Assembly (NCBI RefSeq): GCF_014837235.1
Contig: NZ_JACYFT010000001.1
Coordinates: 1,518,174 to 1,582,173 of the forward strand
DNA length: 64,000 bases
Direction: 5' to 3'
Source: Limnohabitans radicicola
GTDB taxonomy: Bacteria > Pseudomonadota > Gammaproteobacteria > Burkholderiales > Burkholderiaceae_C
How positions within the stretch are numbered: the stretch's first letter is position 1; every line of letters begins with the position of its first letter. The position numbers were made by a program, and so were the translations under genes. Below are positions 38,266 through 46,215 of the stretch, in pieces. The notes beneath the pieces are model-generated. The model was not told the DNA's origin. It ran no database searches and worked only from the letters and a program-made list of their open reading frames with translations.

Positions 38266-38757
38266 ATGTTGATTCAGAAATTGCGCCTGCAAAAAGGCTG
38301 GTCCCAGCAGCAACTGGCTGACCTGAGTGGTCTGAGCGTGCGCACCATCCAGCGCATCGAGCAGGGCCAGCCGGCCAGTCCAGAGTCTCTCAAATCCCTG
38401 GCAGCGGTTTTTGAAATTCCGTTCACTGACCTGAAGGAGCCTGCCATGTCCGCCACCGAAATCACCCCCTTGCCCCACCCACCTGAAAATGAGAGCGCCG
38501 AAGAAATCCTGGCATTACGGCATGTGCGCAAGCTCAAGGGTTTCTATATCCATCTGGCGCAGTACCTCATCATCATGTTGGCCTTGCTTGTCATCAACCT
38601 GCTCACTCGCCCTCAGTACCTCTGGGTGGTTTGGCCTGCTCTGGGTTGGGGCATTGGGGTTTTGTTGCATGCCCTGCGTGTATTTGAACGATGGAGTCCT
38701 CTCGGGGCCCAATGGGAGAAAGCGCAGGTTGAAAAGCGATTGGGCCGGAAACTCTGA
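38266..38757 (+). CDS. XRE-type HTH protein with 2TM domain
   Basis: 163 residues from the ATG at 38266, set by AGGAGG 6-7 bases upstream. An N-terminal helix-turn-helix (KGWSQQQLADLSGLSVRTIQ) is joined to a C-terminal 2TM domain (two helices, YIHLAQYLIIMLALLVINLL and a later WVVWPALGWGIGVLLHAL), ending in a basic WSPLGAQWEKAQ tail. A membrane-tethered DNA-binding regulator is the simplest reading. The ABC exporter genes begin 54 bp downstream and may be its targets (inference). Confidence 0.8.
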   Translation: MLIQKLRLQKGWSQQQLADLSGLSVRTIQRIEQGQPASPESLKSLAAVFEIPFTDLKEPAMSATEITPLPHPPENESAEEILALRHVRKLKGFYIHLAQYLIIMLALLVINLLTRPQYLWVVWPALGWGIGVLLHALRVFERWSPLGAQWEKAQVEKRLGRKL

Positions 38758-38811
38758 AGAGGTTGTCATCCACGGGCTGAAAGCCGATGCTCACACAGGC
38801 ACAATCCTGGC

Positions 38812-39741
38812 ATGAACACCCCTTTGCTTTCGGTCGATCACCTGGTCAAGCGCTACGGCCAGACCACGGTGGTCAATGACCTGTCTTTCCATATCAACCC
38901 GGGCGAATGCCTGGGCGTCATCGGCCCCAATGGTGCGGGCAAAACCACCACGCTGCGCATGTGCCTGGGCTTGTCTGAGCCGGGCAGCGGCAGCATCGCC
39001 TACTTTGGCGGTCAACAGATGCCGCAAGACGCCCTGGCCATCAAGGCGCGGCTGGGCGTGGTGGCGCAGATGGACACGCTGGACCCCGACTTCACTGCTG
39101 AAGAAAACCTCTTGGTCTTTGGCCGCTACTTTGGCCTGCCAGACGCCACCATCCGTGAGCGCATTCCGAAGCTGCTGGAGTTCGCGGCCCTCAGCCACAA
39201 GGCCAAGGCCAAACCGGGCGAGCTGTCGGGCGGCATGAAGCGGCGCTTGAGCCTGGCCCGCGCACTGATCAATGAGCCGCGCCTCTTGATGCTGGACGAG
39301 CCCACCACGGGCCTGGACCCGCAAGCGCGGCACCTGATGTGGGAGCGCCTGCAAGTGCTATTACAAGAAGGCAAGTCCATCTTGCTCACCACCCACTTCA
39401 TGGACGAGGCCGAGCGTTTGTGCTCACGCCTGTTGGTGCTGGACCAAGGCCGCAAGATCGCCGAAGGCACACCGCGAGATTTGATTGCCCAACACCTGGA
39501 GCCCGAAGTGGTGGAGGTATTTGGCCAAGGTGCTGTGGCGCTGGCGCAAGAAGCCAGCCTCAAGGCGCTGGCGCAGCGCGTTGAAGTCAGTGGCGAAACC
39601 GTGTTTTTCTACACACACGACAGCCGTTCCTTGTTGAACGCTTTGCAGGCTTGGCCCGCGCTGCGCACGCTGCACCGCCCTTCCAACCTGGAAGACCTGT
39701 TCTTGAAATTGACCGGACGCCAGATCCGCGAGGAGGGCTGA
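38812..39741 (+). CDS. ABC-2 type exporter ATPase (NodI/DrrA-like)
   Basis: 309 residues. Walker A GPNGAGKTTTLR, signature LSGGMKRRLSLARAL and Walker B LLMLDEPTTGLD are all intact. The C-terminal region (HLEPEVVEVFGQ onward) matches the NodI branch. It energises the permease encoded 3 bp downstream. NodIJ proteins export lipo-oligosaccharides in rhizobia, while the many homologues in free-living Burkholderiales have unknown substrates. Confidence 0.92.
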   Translation: MNTPLLSVDHLVKRYGQTTVVNDLSFHINPGECLGVIGPNGAGKTTTLRMCLGLSEPGSGSIAYFGGQQMPQDALAIKARLGVVAQMDTLDPDFTAEENLLVFGRYFGLPDATIRERIPKLLEFAALSHKAKAKPGELSGGMKRRLSLARALINEPRLLMLDEPTTGLDPQARHLMWERLQVLLQEGKSILLTTHFMDEAERLCSRLLVLDQGRKIAEGTPRDLIAQHLEPEVVEVFGQGAVALAQEASLKALAQRVEVSGETVFFYTHDSRSLLNALQAWPALRTLHRPSNLEDLFLKLTGRQIREEG

Positions 39742-39744
39742 TCC

Positions 39745-40551
39745 ATGAGCCAAATTCAAAACAATCTTTGGGCCGCGCCGCGCCTGTCCATGCGCTGGTG
39801 GCCTGTGTTTCAGCGCAACTGGCTGGTCTGGAAAAAACTCGCCATCCCCAGCCTGGTGGGCAACATCGCCGAACCGCTGATGTGGCTGGTAGCCTTTGGT
39901 TACGGCCTGGGCTCGTTGGTCGGTCAGATCGAGCTGGGCGGCGAAAAGGTGCCTTACATCCTCTTCTTGGCCAGTGGCAGCATCTGCATGAGCGCCATGA
40001 ACGCGGCGACCTTTGAGGCGCTGTACTCGGCGTTTTCGCGCATGCACGTGCAAAAAACCTGGGACGGCATCATGAACGCCCCGGTGCGCCTCGATGACGT
40101 AGTGCTCGCTGAAATGCTCTGGGCCGCCTTCAAGTCGCTGTTCACCGTCACCGCCATCCTGGGCGTGATGCTGGCTCTGGGCATCAGCCACAGCTGGAAG
40201 CTTTTGGTGGCGTGGCCCGTGCTGCTGGGTGTGGGCATCACCTTCAGCTGCATGGCGCTGATCTTCAACGCGCTGGCCAAAGGCTACGACTTCTTCACCT
40301 ATTACTTCACCCTGTTCCTCACGCCCATGATGTTTCTCTCGGGCATCTTCTTTCCGCGTGACCAGCTGCCGCCCATCGTGCGCGCGATCGCCGATTGGCT
40401 GCCGCTGTCGGCTGCGGTGGAGCTGGTGCGCCCGCTCTTCATGGACCGCTGGCCCGAACACGCCCTGCGCCATGGGCTGGTGCTGGTGGTCTTCTCTGTG
40501 GCGTCGTTCTGGGTGGCGCTGGCCTTGACGAGGAAGCGGTTCAGGAGTTGA
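39745..40551 (+). CDS. ABC-2 type exporter permease (NodJ-like)
   Basis: 268 residues with six membrane helices and the ABC-2 signature region (PMMFLSGIFFPRDQLPPIVRAIADWLPLS). It is the membrane partner of the ATPase immediately upstream, with 3 bp between them. The exported compound is unknown, with drug-like compounds or envelope glycolipids both possible. Confidence 0.9.
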   Translation: MSQIQNNLWAAPRLSMRWWPVFQRNWLVWKKLAIPSLVGNIAEPLMWLVAFGYGLGSLVGQIELGGEKVPYILFLASGSICMSAMNAATFEALYSAFSRMHVQKTWDGIMNAPVRLDDVVLAEMLWAAFKSLFTVTAILGVMLALGISHSWKLLVAWPVLLGVGITFSCMALIFNALAKGYDFFTYYFTLFLTPMMFLSGIFFPRDQLPPIVRAIADWLPLSAAVELVRPLFMDRWPEHALRHGLVLVVFSVASFWVALALTRKRFRS

Positions 40552-40653
40552 TGCGGAAGGCACTGTCCTCAAGTTTGACAGCGCTGGCAGTTACTGAAGA
40601 TAAAGGTCCATGAGATTGATTCGTTCCCGCTGCGGATTGCGCGTTGGCTTGTT

Positions 40654-41484
40654 TCAATTCACCAGCTTGCTTTGCAGTAGTGCAACGACCCTGCTCAACT
40701 CAGGCGCTTGAAGCTGGTTTTTTTGAATGAAGGATCGCCATTGCTTGATCTTTTGTGCGTCTTCACCAAAGGCAGAAGACAAACCCACCGGGGCTGATGC
40801 TGGCAAGGTCGTTTGACGACGCTGAAATGTTGCTGCAACGGCGGCTTTCAGCAGCGCTGAGTCAAAGTCCTGGGTGCTGAGCATGACCCACAAGTCGAAG
40901 TAGTCCTTGAGCCGGGTGTTGGCCATGCCCAGTGACACGATGGCCTCGAACTTTTCGGCCACCACGGTGTAACGCGGGTAGGTCCTGATGCGTGGTGCGG
41001 GCAACCCTTCGAGCATCACCGGGTAGTCTTCCAACTCTGGCGCAGGCGTGACCGCATCGCCGTAGCCAATGTCGATTTGCACCGGGCAGCGTGCGCCATC
41101 CAGATGGCCAATCAGTGTGACCCGCAAGCCCGAGTAGTTGGCCTCCTTGCGTATTTCGGCCACGCGGATGCTGTTGGCATCAAACACCACCCCGTCATCG
41201 CATGTGATGCCGCAAATTTCCTGAAAGGTTTGGTGCACCAAGGGTTCTTCAGCAAGGCCAAAGCCCAGCAAGTCGATGTCGCGGGTGGGGCGGTGGGGCA
41301 CATCGAACCACACATCAAAAAGCAGCGCGCCCTTGAGCAGAAACTGATCTTTGCTGGGGGAGGTGCTCAGCCGGTAGAGCAGCCGCTCCAGACCGTAGCG
41401 CGTGAGCACCAGCGAAAAATCCAGCTTGTCGGCCTTGGCCTTGTTGAGCAGCCGAGCCCTGACCGATGCTGCCGTGTTGTTCAT
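40654..41484 (-). CDS. AbiEii-type nucleotidyltransferase toxin
   Basis: 276 residues from the ATG at 41484, which overlaps the antitoxin stop as ATGA. The longer frame has no support. The nucleotidyltransferase signature LLKGALLFDVWFD then TRDIDLLGFG and the later AEKFEAIVSLGMANTRLKDYFD are as in AbiEii/AbiGii toxins. These type IV toxins transfer nucleotides, in related systems to tRNA acceptor ends, and stop growth after phage infection. It was probably gained by transfer, since its neighbours are not defence genes. Confidence 0.9.
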   Translation of the reverse strand: MNNTAASVRARLLNKAKADKLDFSLVLTRYGLERLLYRLSTSPSKDQFLLKGALLFDVWFDVPHRPTRDIDLLGFGLAEEPLVHQTFQEICGITCDDGVVFDANSIRVAEIRKEANYSGLRVTLIGHLDGARCPVQIDIGYGDAVTPAPELEDYPVMLEGLPAPRIRTYPRYTVVAEKFEAIVSLGMANTRLKDYFDLWVMLSTQDFDSALLKAAVAATFQRRQTTLPASAPVGLSSAFGEDAQKIKQWRSFIQKNQLQAPELSRVVALLQSKLVN

Positions 41485-42065
41485 GCGCTCAGCCCTTCCA
41501 GATAGGGACGCATCACGTTGTGCACGCGGCAGATTTGCCCAAAGTGCCATAGCTCGTCCATCGTGACCCGCTTGGCGTGCCACGCTTCTTTCAGCGCTTC
41601 CAGTGCCACATCCAAACCAATCTTGTTGCGGTACTTGAAACAGTCGGCAATGGTTTTGGCCACGCTCGTGACACGGACTGGGATGCCTTCAATGTGGTGA
41701 ACCTCAACGCCTTCGGTCAGGGCTGCACCACTGAATCGGACAGTGCGTACCGGCGGGTAGTCGGGTTGGGGCGCGCGGGCTTTGTTTCCCACGGCGATCC
41801 AGATTTCAAAAGGCGCCTGTGTGGTCAGTCCGTGAAAGGCCAGGGCGGACAGCAGGCACACCTGAACCTGCGGGTATTTGCTGGCGATTTCGGCCAAGCT
41901 CGCAAATTCAGTGGCTTGGCGTTGTGGCAGCGCGTACAAGCCGCGTGCCACTTTTTGGAGCAAACCTTTTCGGGCGAGTTGCGCCAGATATTGGCGCGAA
42001 CGACCATGCGCTAGCGCGTCGCTGGGGCGCAGCAGCGCTTTGCTGGTGGAGTCTGAGGTGGGCAT
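41481..42065 (-). CDS. AbiEi-type antitoxin / autoregulator
   Basis: About 194 residues. In-frame ATGs at 42065, 42071 and 42080 compete and none has a clear ribosome site. I chose 42065, the shortest form that keeps the whole winged helix (SRQYLAQLARKGLLQKVARG). The C-terminal AbiEi domain (IEGIPVRVTSVAKTIADCFKYRNKIG) follows. AbiEi proteins neutralise AbiEii and repress their own promoter by binding inverted repeats. Several palindromes lie across the start and upstream. Confidence 0.88.
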   Translation of the reverse strand: MPTSDSTSKALLRPSDALAHGRSRQYLAQLARKGLLQKVARGLYALPQRQATEFASLAEIASKYPQVQVCLLSALAFHGLTTQAPFEIWIAVGNKARAPQPDYPPVRTVRFSGAALTEGVEVHHIEGIPVRVTSVAKTIADCFKYRNKIGLDVALEALKEAWHAKRVTMDELWHFGQICRVHNVMRPYLEGLSA

Positions 42066-42117
42066 GATCATGCCAAGCATTATTTCATAATGTCGGTAGT
42101 TTTCAATAAACACCGAC
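42061..42117. promoter_or_regulatory. Palindrome cluster at the AbiE promoter
   Basis: Three dyads lie side by side: GGCATGATCATGCC (42061-42074, perfect, covering candidate start codons), CATTAT-TTC-ATAATG (42078-42092) and GTCGGT/ACCGAC (42092-42097 and 42112-42117). They fit autoregulatory AbiEi sites. Confidence 0.5.
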
Positions 42118-42220
42118 GATATGGGATAATTTGGATGGCGAACTCATCCGCGATGCATGGCACTGCATCGACAGTGTGGGGTTTCTTTTTGTCAACGCTG
42201 TCGACAAAATTTCGCGGGCG

Positions 42221-43465
42221 TTAACCCTCTGCCAACCCTTGCACCCATCCGATTTGCCTCGGCAAACAACGCGTTTCCAGATCGTAGTGCTCCACCGCAA
42301 ACGCTCGCGCAGCAGCCCCCAGCCGCGCGCGCTCTGCCGGGTTTTCGCACAGCGCAAGCACCTGTTGCACCAGCGCTGCCGGGTCAAAAAAGTCGACCAG
42401 TTGCCCCGTCTCGCCGTGGCGGATGGCTTCGCGTACCGGGGCGGTGTCGCTGGCCACGATGGCGCAGCCTGCGCTCATGGCTTCGAGCAGGCTCCAGCTG
42501 AGCACAAAGGGGTAGGTCAGATACACATGCACGGTGGACACCTGCAGCACGCGCAGGTAGTCGGCATAGGGCACCTTGCCGACAAAGTGCACGCGTGACA
42601 GGTCCAGCTCGCCCTTGACTTCGTTCAGGAATATCTCGCGCCAGGTTTGGGCTTGGCCGCTCGGGCCTGCGGGCGGCGCGGCGCCGTAGCTGACCTCGTT
42701 GCCACCGATGATGACCACGCGGGCCTTGGGCCGCGCTTTTTGCAGCGCAGGCAGTGCCCGCATGAACTGGTGGTAACCCCGGTAGGGCTCCAGGTTGCGG
42801 TTGACGAAGGTGATGACTTCGTCGTCCTGGTCCAGTTGCAGCACGCCATTCGCGGTTTGCAAGCGGATGTGCGCCTTGGGGTCAGGGCAGACCAGATCGG
42901 TGCGGATGCCGTCGTGGATGACCGTGATGCGCGAGGCAAAGGGTTCAGGAAAGGTTGAGGCCTGCCAGTGCGTGGGCGCGATGCCCGCCTGCGCACGTGG
43001 AAAGTGCAGCTCGTAGTTGGCGTTTTTCATTTGCAGGCGGCAACCCACATCGGGGTCTGCGCCGGGGAACTCGGGGTCAAAGCCCACGTCGGCCCCCTGG
43101 GCCTGGTAGAAAAACTCGCAATAGATGCCGATGCGCGCCGTGGGCCAGACCTGCGACAAAAACAGGCTCTCACCCCAGGCGGGGTGGGCCACGATCACGT
43201 CGGGTGTGAAGCCGTCCTGCTGGAGCTGACGGGCGGCGCGGTAGGCCGCTTCGGCCCGGATGGTCTTGATTTCGAGGTCGCTCACCCAACGGTGGGTGCC
43301 TTGCCCAGGGCGGCCCTGGGGCTGGTAGCGCGCCAGCTGCACGCCGGGCAGGCTTGGGCAGGCGTTGATGTGCAGCGCCACCACACGGTGGCCGTGCCGC
43401 GCCAGGGCGGGGGCCAGATGCTTGAACTGGCCGGGAAAATTCTGGTGGACGAAAAGGATGTTCAT
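42221..43465 (-). CDS. Glycosyltransferase family 4
   Basis: 414 residues of the GT-B fold. The N-terminus is MNILFVHQNFPGQFKHLAPA; the C-terminal half holds the nucleotide-sugar region (VTFVNRNLEPYRGYHQFM-like segment, HFVGKVPYADYLRVL) and the acidic SWSLLEAMSAGCAIVASDT motif. It is typical of retaining transferases in polysaccharide or glycolipid synthesis. Donor and acceptor are unknown. It stands alone between the AbiE pair and the divergent hydroxybutyryl-CoA dehydrogenase gene, with no other surface-polysaccharide genes nearby. Confidence 0.88.
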   Translation of the reverse strand: MNILFVHQNFPGQFKHLAPALARHGHRVVALHINACPSLPGVQLARYQPQGRPGQGTHRWVSDLEIKTIRAEAAYRAARQLQQDGFTPDVIVAHPAWGESLFLSQVWPTARIGIYCEFFYQAQGADVGFDPEFPGADPDVGCRLQMKNANYELHFPRAQAGIAPTHWQASTFPEPFASRITVIHDGIRTDLVCPDPKAHIRLQTANGVLQLDQDDEVITFVNRNLEPYRGYHQFMRALPALQKARPKARVVIIGGNEVSYGAAPPAGPSGQAQTWREIFLNEVKGELDLSRVHFVGKVPYADYLRVLQVSTVHVYLTYPFVLSWSLLEAMSAGCAIVASDTAPVREAIRHGETGQLVDFFDPAALVQQVLALCENPAERARLGAAARAFAVEHYDLETRCLPRQIGWVQGLAEG

Positions 43466-43601
43466 GGTGCTCGAATCCGGGTTGAATCATCGCATGCCTG
43501 GCGGCCTGCGGGCGCGGTGTCAGGATGGCGTTTTTCGGCCCCGTTAAGATGGCTGTTGAATCCCCTTATTCCGATCTTTATCCCGTTTTGAAGGAACGAA
43601 C

Positions 43602-44450
43602 ATGAGCATCCAGACCGTAGGCATCATTGGCGCAGGCACCATGGGCAATGGCATCGCACAGGCGTGCGCTGTTTCGGGCATCCAAGTGGTGATGGTCGAC
43701 ATCTCGGACGCGGCCGTGGCCAAGGGTGTGGCCACCGTGGCGGGCAGCCTGGACCGCCTGGTCAAGAAGGAAAAGATCAGCGAAGCCGACAAGGCCGCTG
43801 CGCTGGGCCGCATCAAGGGCAGCTCCAGCTATGACGACCTTCAGGGGGCCCAGCTGGTCATCGAAGCCGCCACCGAAAACCATGAACTCAAGGTCAAGAT
43901 CCTCAAGCAGCTCGACGGCATGCTGGCTCCCAACGTGCTGATCGCGTCCAATACCTCGTCGATCTCGATCACGCAACTGGCCGCCGCCACGCAGCGTGCT
44001 GACCGTTTCATCGGCATGCACTTCTTCAACCCCGTGCCGATGATGGCGCTGGTCGAAATCATCCGTGGTCTGCAGACCAGCGACGCCACCCACGACGCGG
44101 TGCACGAGCTGGCGCTGGCGCTGGGCAAGACGCCCATCACCGTCAAGAACGCCCCCGGCTTTGTGGTCAACCGCATCCTGGTGCCCATGATTAACGAAGC
44201 CTTCTTCGTGCTGGGCGAAGGTCTGGCCGAAGCCGAAGCCATTGACGCGGGCATGAAGCTCGGCTGCAACCAGCCGATTGGCCCGCTGGCGCTGGCCGAC
44301 ATGATCGGGCTGGACGTGTGCCTGGCCGTGATGGAGGTCTACCTCAAGGAGTTCGGCGACAGCAAATACCGCCCTAGCCCCTTGCTCAAAGAAATGGTCG
44401 CCGCAGGCCGCTTGGGCCGCAAGACCGGGCAGGGCGTTTACAAGTACTGA
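43602..44450 (+). CDS. 3-hydroxybutyryl-CoA dehydrogenase
   Basis: 282 residues, the stand-alone Hbd/PaaH size. The NAD site is GIIGAGTMGNGIAQACA; catalytic His and Asn lie in FIGMHFFNPVPMMALVEI and the later NAPGFVVNRIL. It interconverts 3-hydroxyacyl-CoA and acetoacetyl-CoA, serving butyrate metabolism, polyhydroxybutyrate or phenylacetate degradation. The enoyl-CoA hydratase gene begins 53 bp downstream, so the two may catalyse consecutive steps. Confidence 0.93.
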   Translation: MSIQTVGIIGAGTMGNGIAQACAVSGIQVVMVDISDAAVAKGVATVAGSLDRLVKKEKISEADKAAALGRIKGSSSYDDLQGAQLVIEAATENHELKVKILKQLDGMLAPNVLIASNTSSISITQLAAATQRADRFIGMHFFNPVPMMALVEIIRGLQTSDATHDAVHELALALGKTPITVKNAPGFVVNRILVPMINEAFFVLGEGLAEAEAIDAGMKLGCNQPIGPLALADMIGLDVCLAVMEVYLKEFGDSKYRPSPLLKEMVAAGRLGRKTGQGVYKY

Positions 44451-44503
44451 ACTGTCGCGTCGGTGAATGTGGTGTGGGCGGTTGACGGCCTACCATGCCA
44501 TGC

Positions 44504-45310
44504 ATGAATACCACGCACCACCCCGAAGGCCAGATCGACTGCACCGTGCAAGGTGCAGTCCTGCAGATTTGCATCAACCGCCCGGCCAAGCGCAACGGCT
44601 TCACGCCCAAGATGTACCGCGAGCTGGGCGAGGCCTACACCCGGCTTGACGACGACCCCGCCCTGCGCGTGGGTGTGCTGTGCGCAGCGGGTGACCATTT
44701 CACGGCCGGGCTGGACTTGCCCACCATCGCACCGCTCATGAAGCGCGGCGAAAAAGCCGTGCCCTTGGGTCTGGTGGACCCGCTCAACCTGGGCATGGAA
44801 GGCTACCGGCGACGCACCAAACCCATGGTGGTGGCGGTGCAGGGCATCACCTACACGCTGGGCATTGAGCTCATGCTGGCCGCCGACATCGTGGTCGCGG
44901 CCGACGACTGCCGGTTCTCGCAGCTGGAGGTGCAGCGCGGCATCATGGCCACGGGCGGTGCCACGCTGCGCATGGCCGAGCGCGCGGGCATGGGCAACGC
45001 GCTTTTGCATTTGCTGACGGCCGACGTGTTTGACAGTGCAGAAGCCTTGCGCCTGCACTTTGTGCAAAAGGTGGTGCCCGCAGCAGGTTTGTTGGCCGAG
45101 GCCATGCGCATTGCCGAGATGATTGCCGCGCAAGCACCGCTGGCCGTGGTGGCCACACGCCAGAACGTGCTCAAGGGTGTGGAGCAAGGTCCCCTGGTGG
45201 CCATGCACGACTTCATTGCCGTTCAGAAAACGCTGTCCAACAGCGAAGACGCTGCCGAAGGCGTGCGCTCCTTTGTCGAAAAGCGTCCGGCCCGCTTCAC
45301 CGGCCAGTGA
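44504..45310 (+). CDS. Enoyl-CoA hydratase/isomerase family protein
   Basis: 268 residues. Both catalytic glutamates of the crotonase family are kept with the expected 20-residue spacing: GIELMLAADIV and SQLEVQRGI. The usual PGxGG loop is altered to ATGGATLRM, so the substrate may differ from simple crotonyl-CoA. Context next to the hydroxybutyryl-CoA dehydrogenase supports a beta-oxidation role. The ATG at 44504 was preferred to the one at 44495, giving the shorter N-terminus. Confidence 0.88.
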   Translation: MNTTHHPEGQIDCTVQGAVLQICINRPAKRNGFTPKMYRELGEAYTRLDDDPALRVGVLCAAGDHFTAGLDLPTIAPLMKRGEKAVPLGLVDPLNLGMEGYRRRTKPMVVAVQGITYTLGIELMLAADIVVAADDCRFSQLEVQRGIMATGGATLRMAERAGMGNALLHLLTADVFDSAEALRLHFVQKVVPAAGLLAEAMRIAEMIAAQAPLAVVATRQNVLKGVEQGPLVAMHDFIAVQKTLSNSEDAAEGVRSFVEKRPARFTGQ

Positions 45311-45347
45311 TCCTCAAAAGATGACGAGCTCAGCGTGATCCTGCTGT

Positions 45348-45367
45348 GTCTTGATGCGCATCAAGAC
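45348..45367. promoter_or_regulatory. Perfect FNR/Anr-type box
   Basis: TTGATGCGCATCAA (45351-45364) matches the FNR/Anr consensus TTGAT-N4-ATCAA exactly, and the symmetry extends three bases each side to a perfect 20-bp palindrome. It lies 84 bp before the phosphoesterase start and 38 bp after the previous stop. Confidence 0.7.
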
Positions 45368-45447
45368 CGGGACCGCCTGGGCAGTGCAAGCTTGGGCTCA
45401 GACACATCGTGGATGATGTGCCCATCACAAGACCCCCAGGAGACTTC

Positions 45448-46215
45448 ATGAGGCTGGCCCTGCTGTCAGACCTGCACGCCAATCGGCAAGCGCTCAGCGC
45501 CTGTCTGGCCCACGCCCGGACGCAGGGCGTGGACTGCCATGCCTTTCTGGGTGATCTGGTGGGCTATGGTGCCGACCCGGTCTGGGTGATGGAGCAGGTG
45601 ATGGCTTTGCAGGCGCAAGGGGCGCTGGTGATCCAGGGCAACCACGACGCCATGGCGGTCACGCCCCCACAAGGCGAGGTGTCGATGGGTTCAAGCACCG
45701 CCGACTGGACCCACCGCCAGCTGGGGGCTGACCACCGCCGATTTCTGGCCGACTTGCCATTGACCGCATCGCTGGAGCACCTCTTGCTGGTGCACGCCAG
45801 CGCCGACAAGCCTGAGACCTGGCGCTATGTGGACAGCGAGCGTGCAGCCTCGGTTTGCCTGGATGCGGCCCGCAGCCGGGGCACGGTGGCAGGGGTGGTT
45901 CAAAACCACATCCTGGTGGGCCATGTGCACCACCAGACTTTGTATTACCAGGGCGCTGGCCGCGACCTGATGCCCTTTAAACCCACCGTGGGTGTGGGTG
46001 TGCCTGTGCCGCGCCTGCGGGCTTGCGTGGCCACCGTGGGCTCGGTCGGGCAGCCGCGCGACGGCGATCCACGGGCCATGTACGCCGTGTACGACCTGGC
46101 CGCCGGGCGCTTGACTTTTCACCGGGTGGCCTATGACCACGCAGCGGCGGCGGCAGCCATCCGGCAGGCGGGTTTGCCTGAGTTTTTTGCCCAACGCTTG
46201 GAGACTGGACGTTGA
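45448..46215 (+). CDS. Metallophosphoesterase (calcineurin-like)
   Basis: 255 residues from the ATG at 45448, which has AGGAG upstream. Metal-binding motifs in order: LLSDLHAN, GDLVGYGADP, QGNHDA, and GHVHHQT. It resembles the YfcE/PrpE-like phosphodiesterases, some of which dephosphorylate proteins. It overlaps the kinase gene by four bases (TTGA), so a phosphatase-kinase pair made from one message is plausible (inference). Confidence 0.85.
   Translation: MRLALLSDLHANRQALSACLAHARTQGVDCHAFLGDLVGYGADPVWVMEQVMALQAQGALVIQGNHDAMAVTPPQGEVSMGSSTADWTHRQLGADHRRFLADLPLTASLEHLLLVHASADKPETWRYVDSERAASVCLDAARSRGTVAGVVQNHILVGHVHHQTLYYQGAGRDLMPFKPTVGVGVPVPRLRACVATVGSVGQPRDGDPRAMYAVYDLAAGRLTFHRVAYDHAAAAAAIRQAGLPEFFAQRLETGR

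Noticed and set aside
42118..42220. TTTTGTC/GACAAAA inverted repeat as the glycosyltransferase terminator
   Set aside because: The arms are AT-rich and there is no GC stem followed by T on the minus strand, so it would be a poor terminator.
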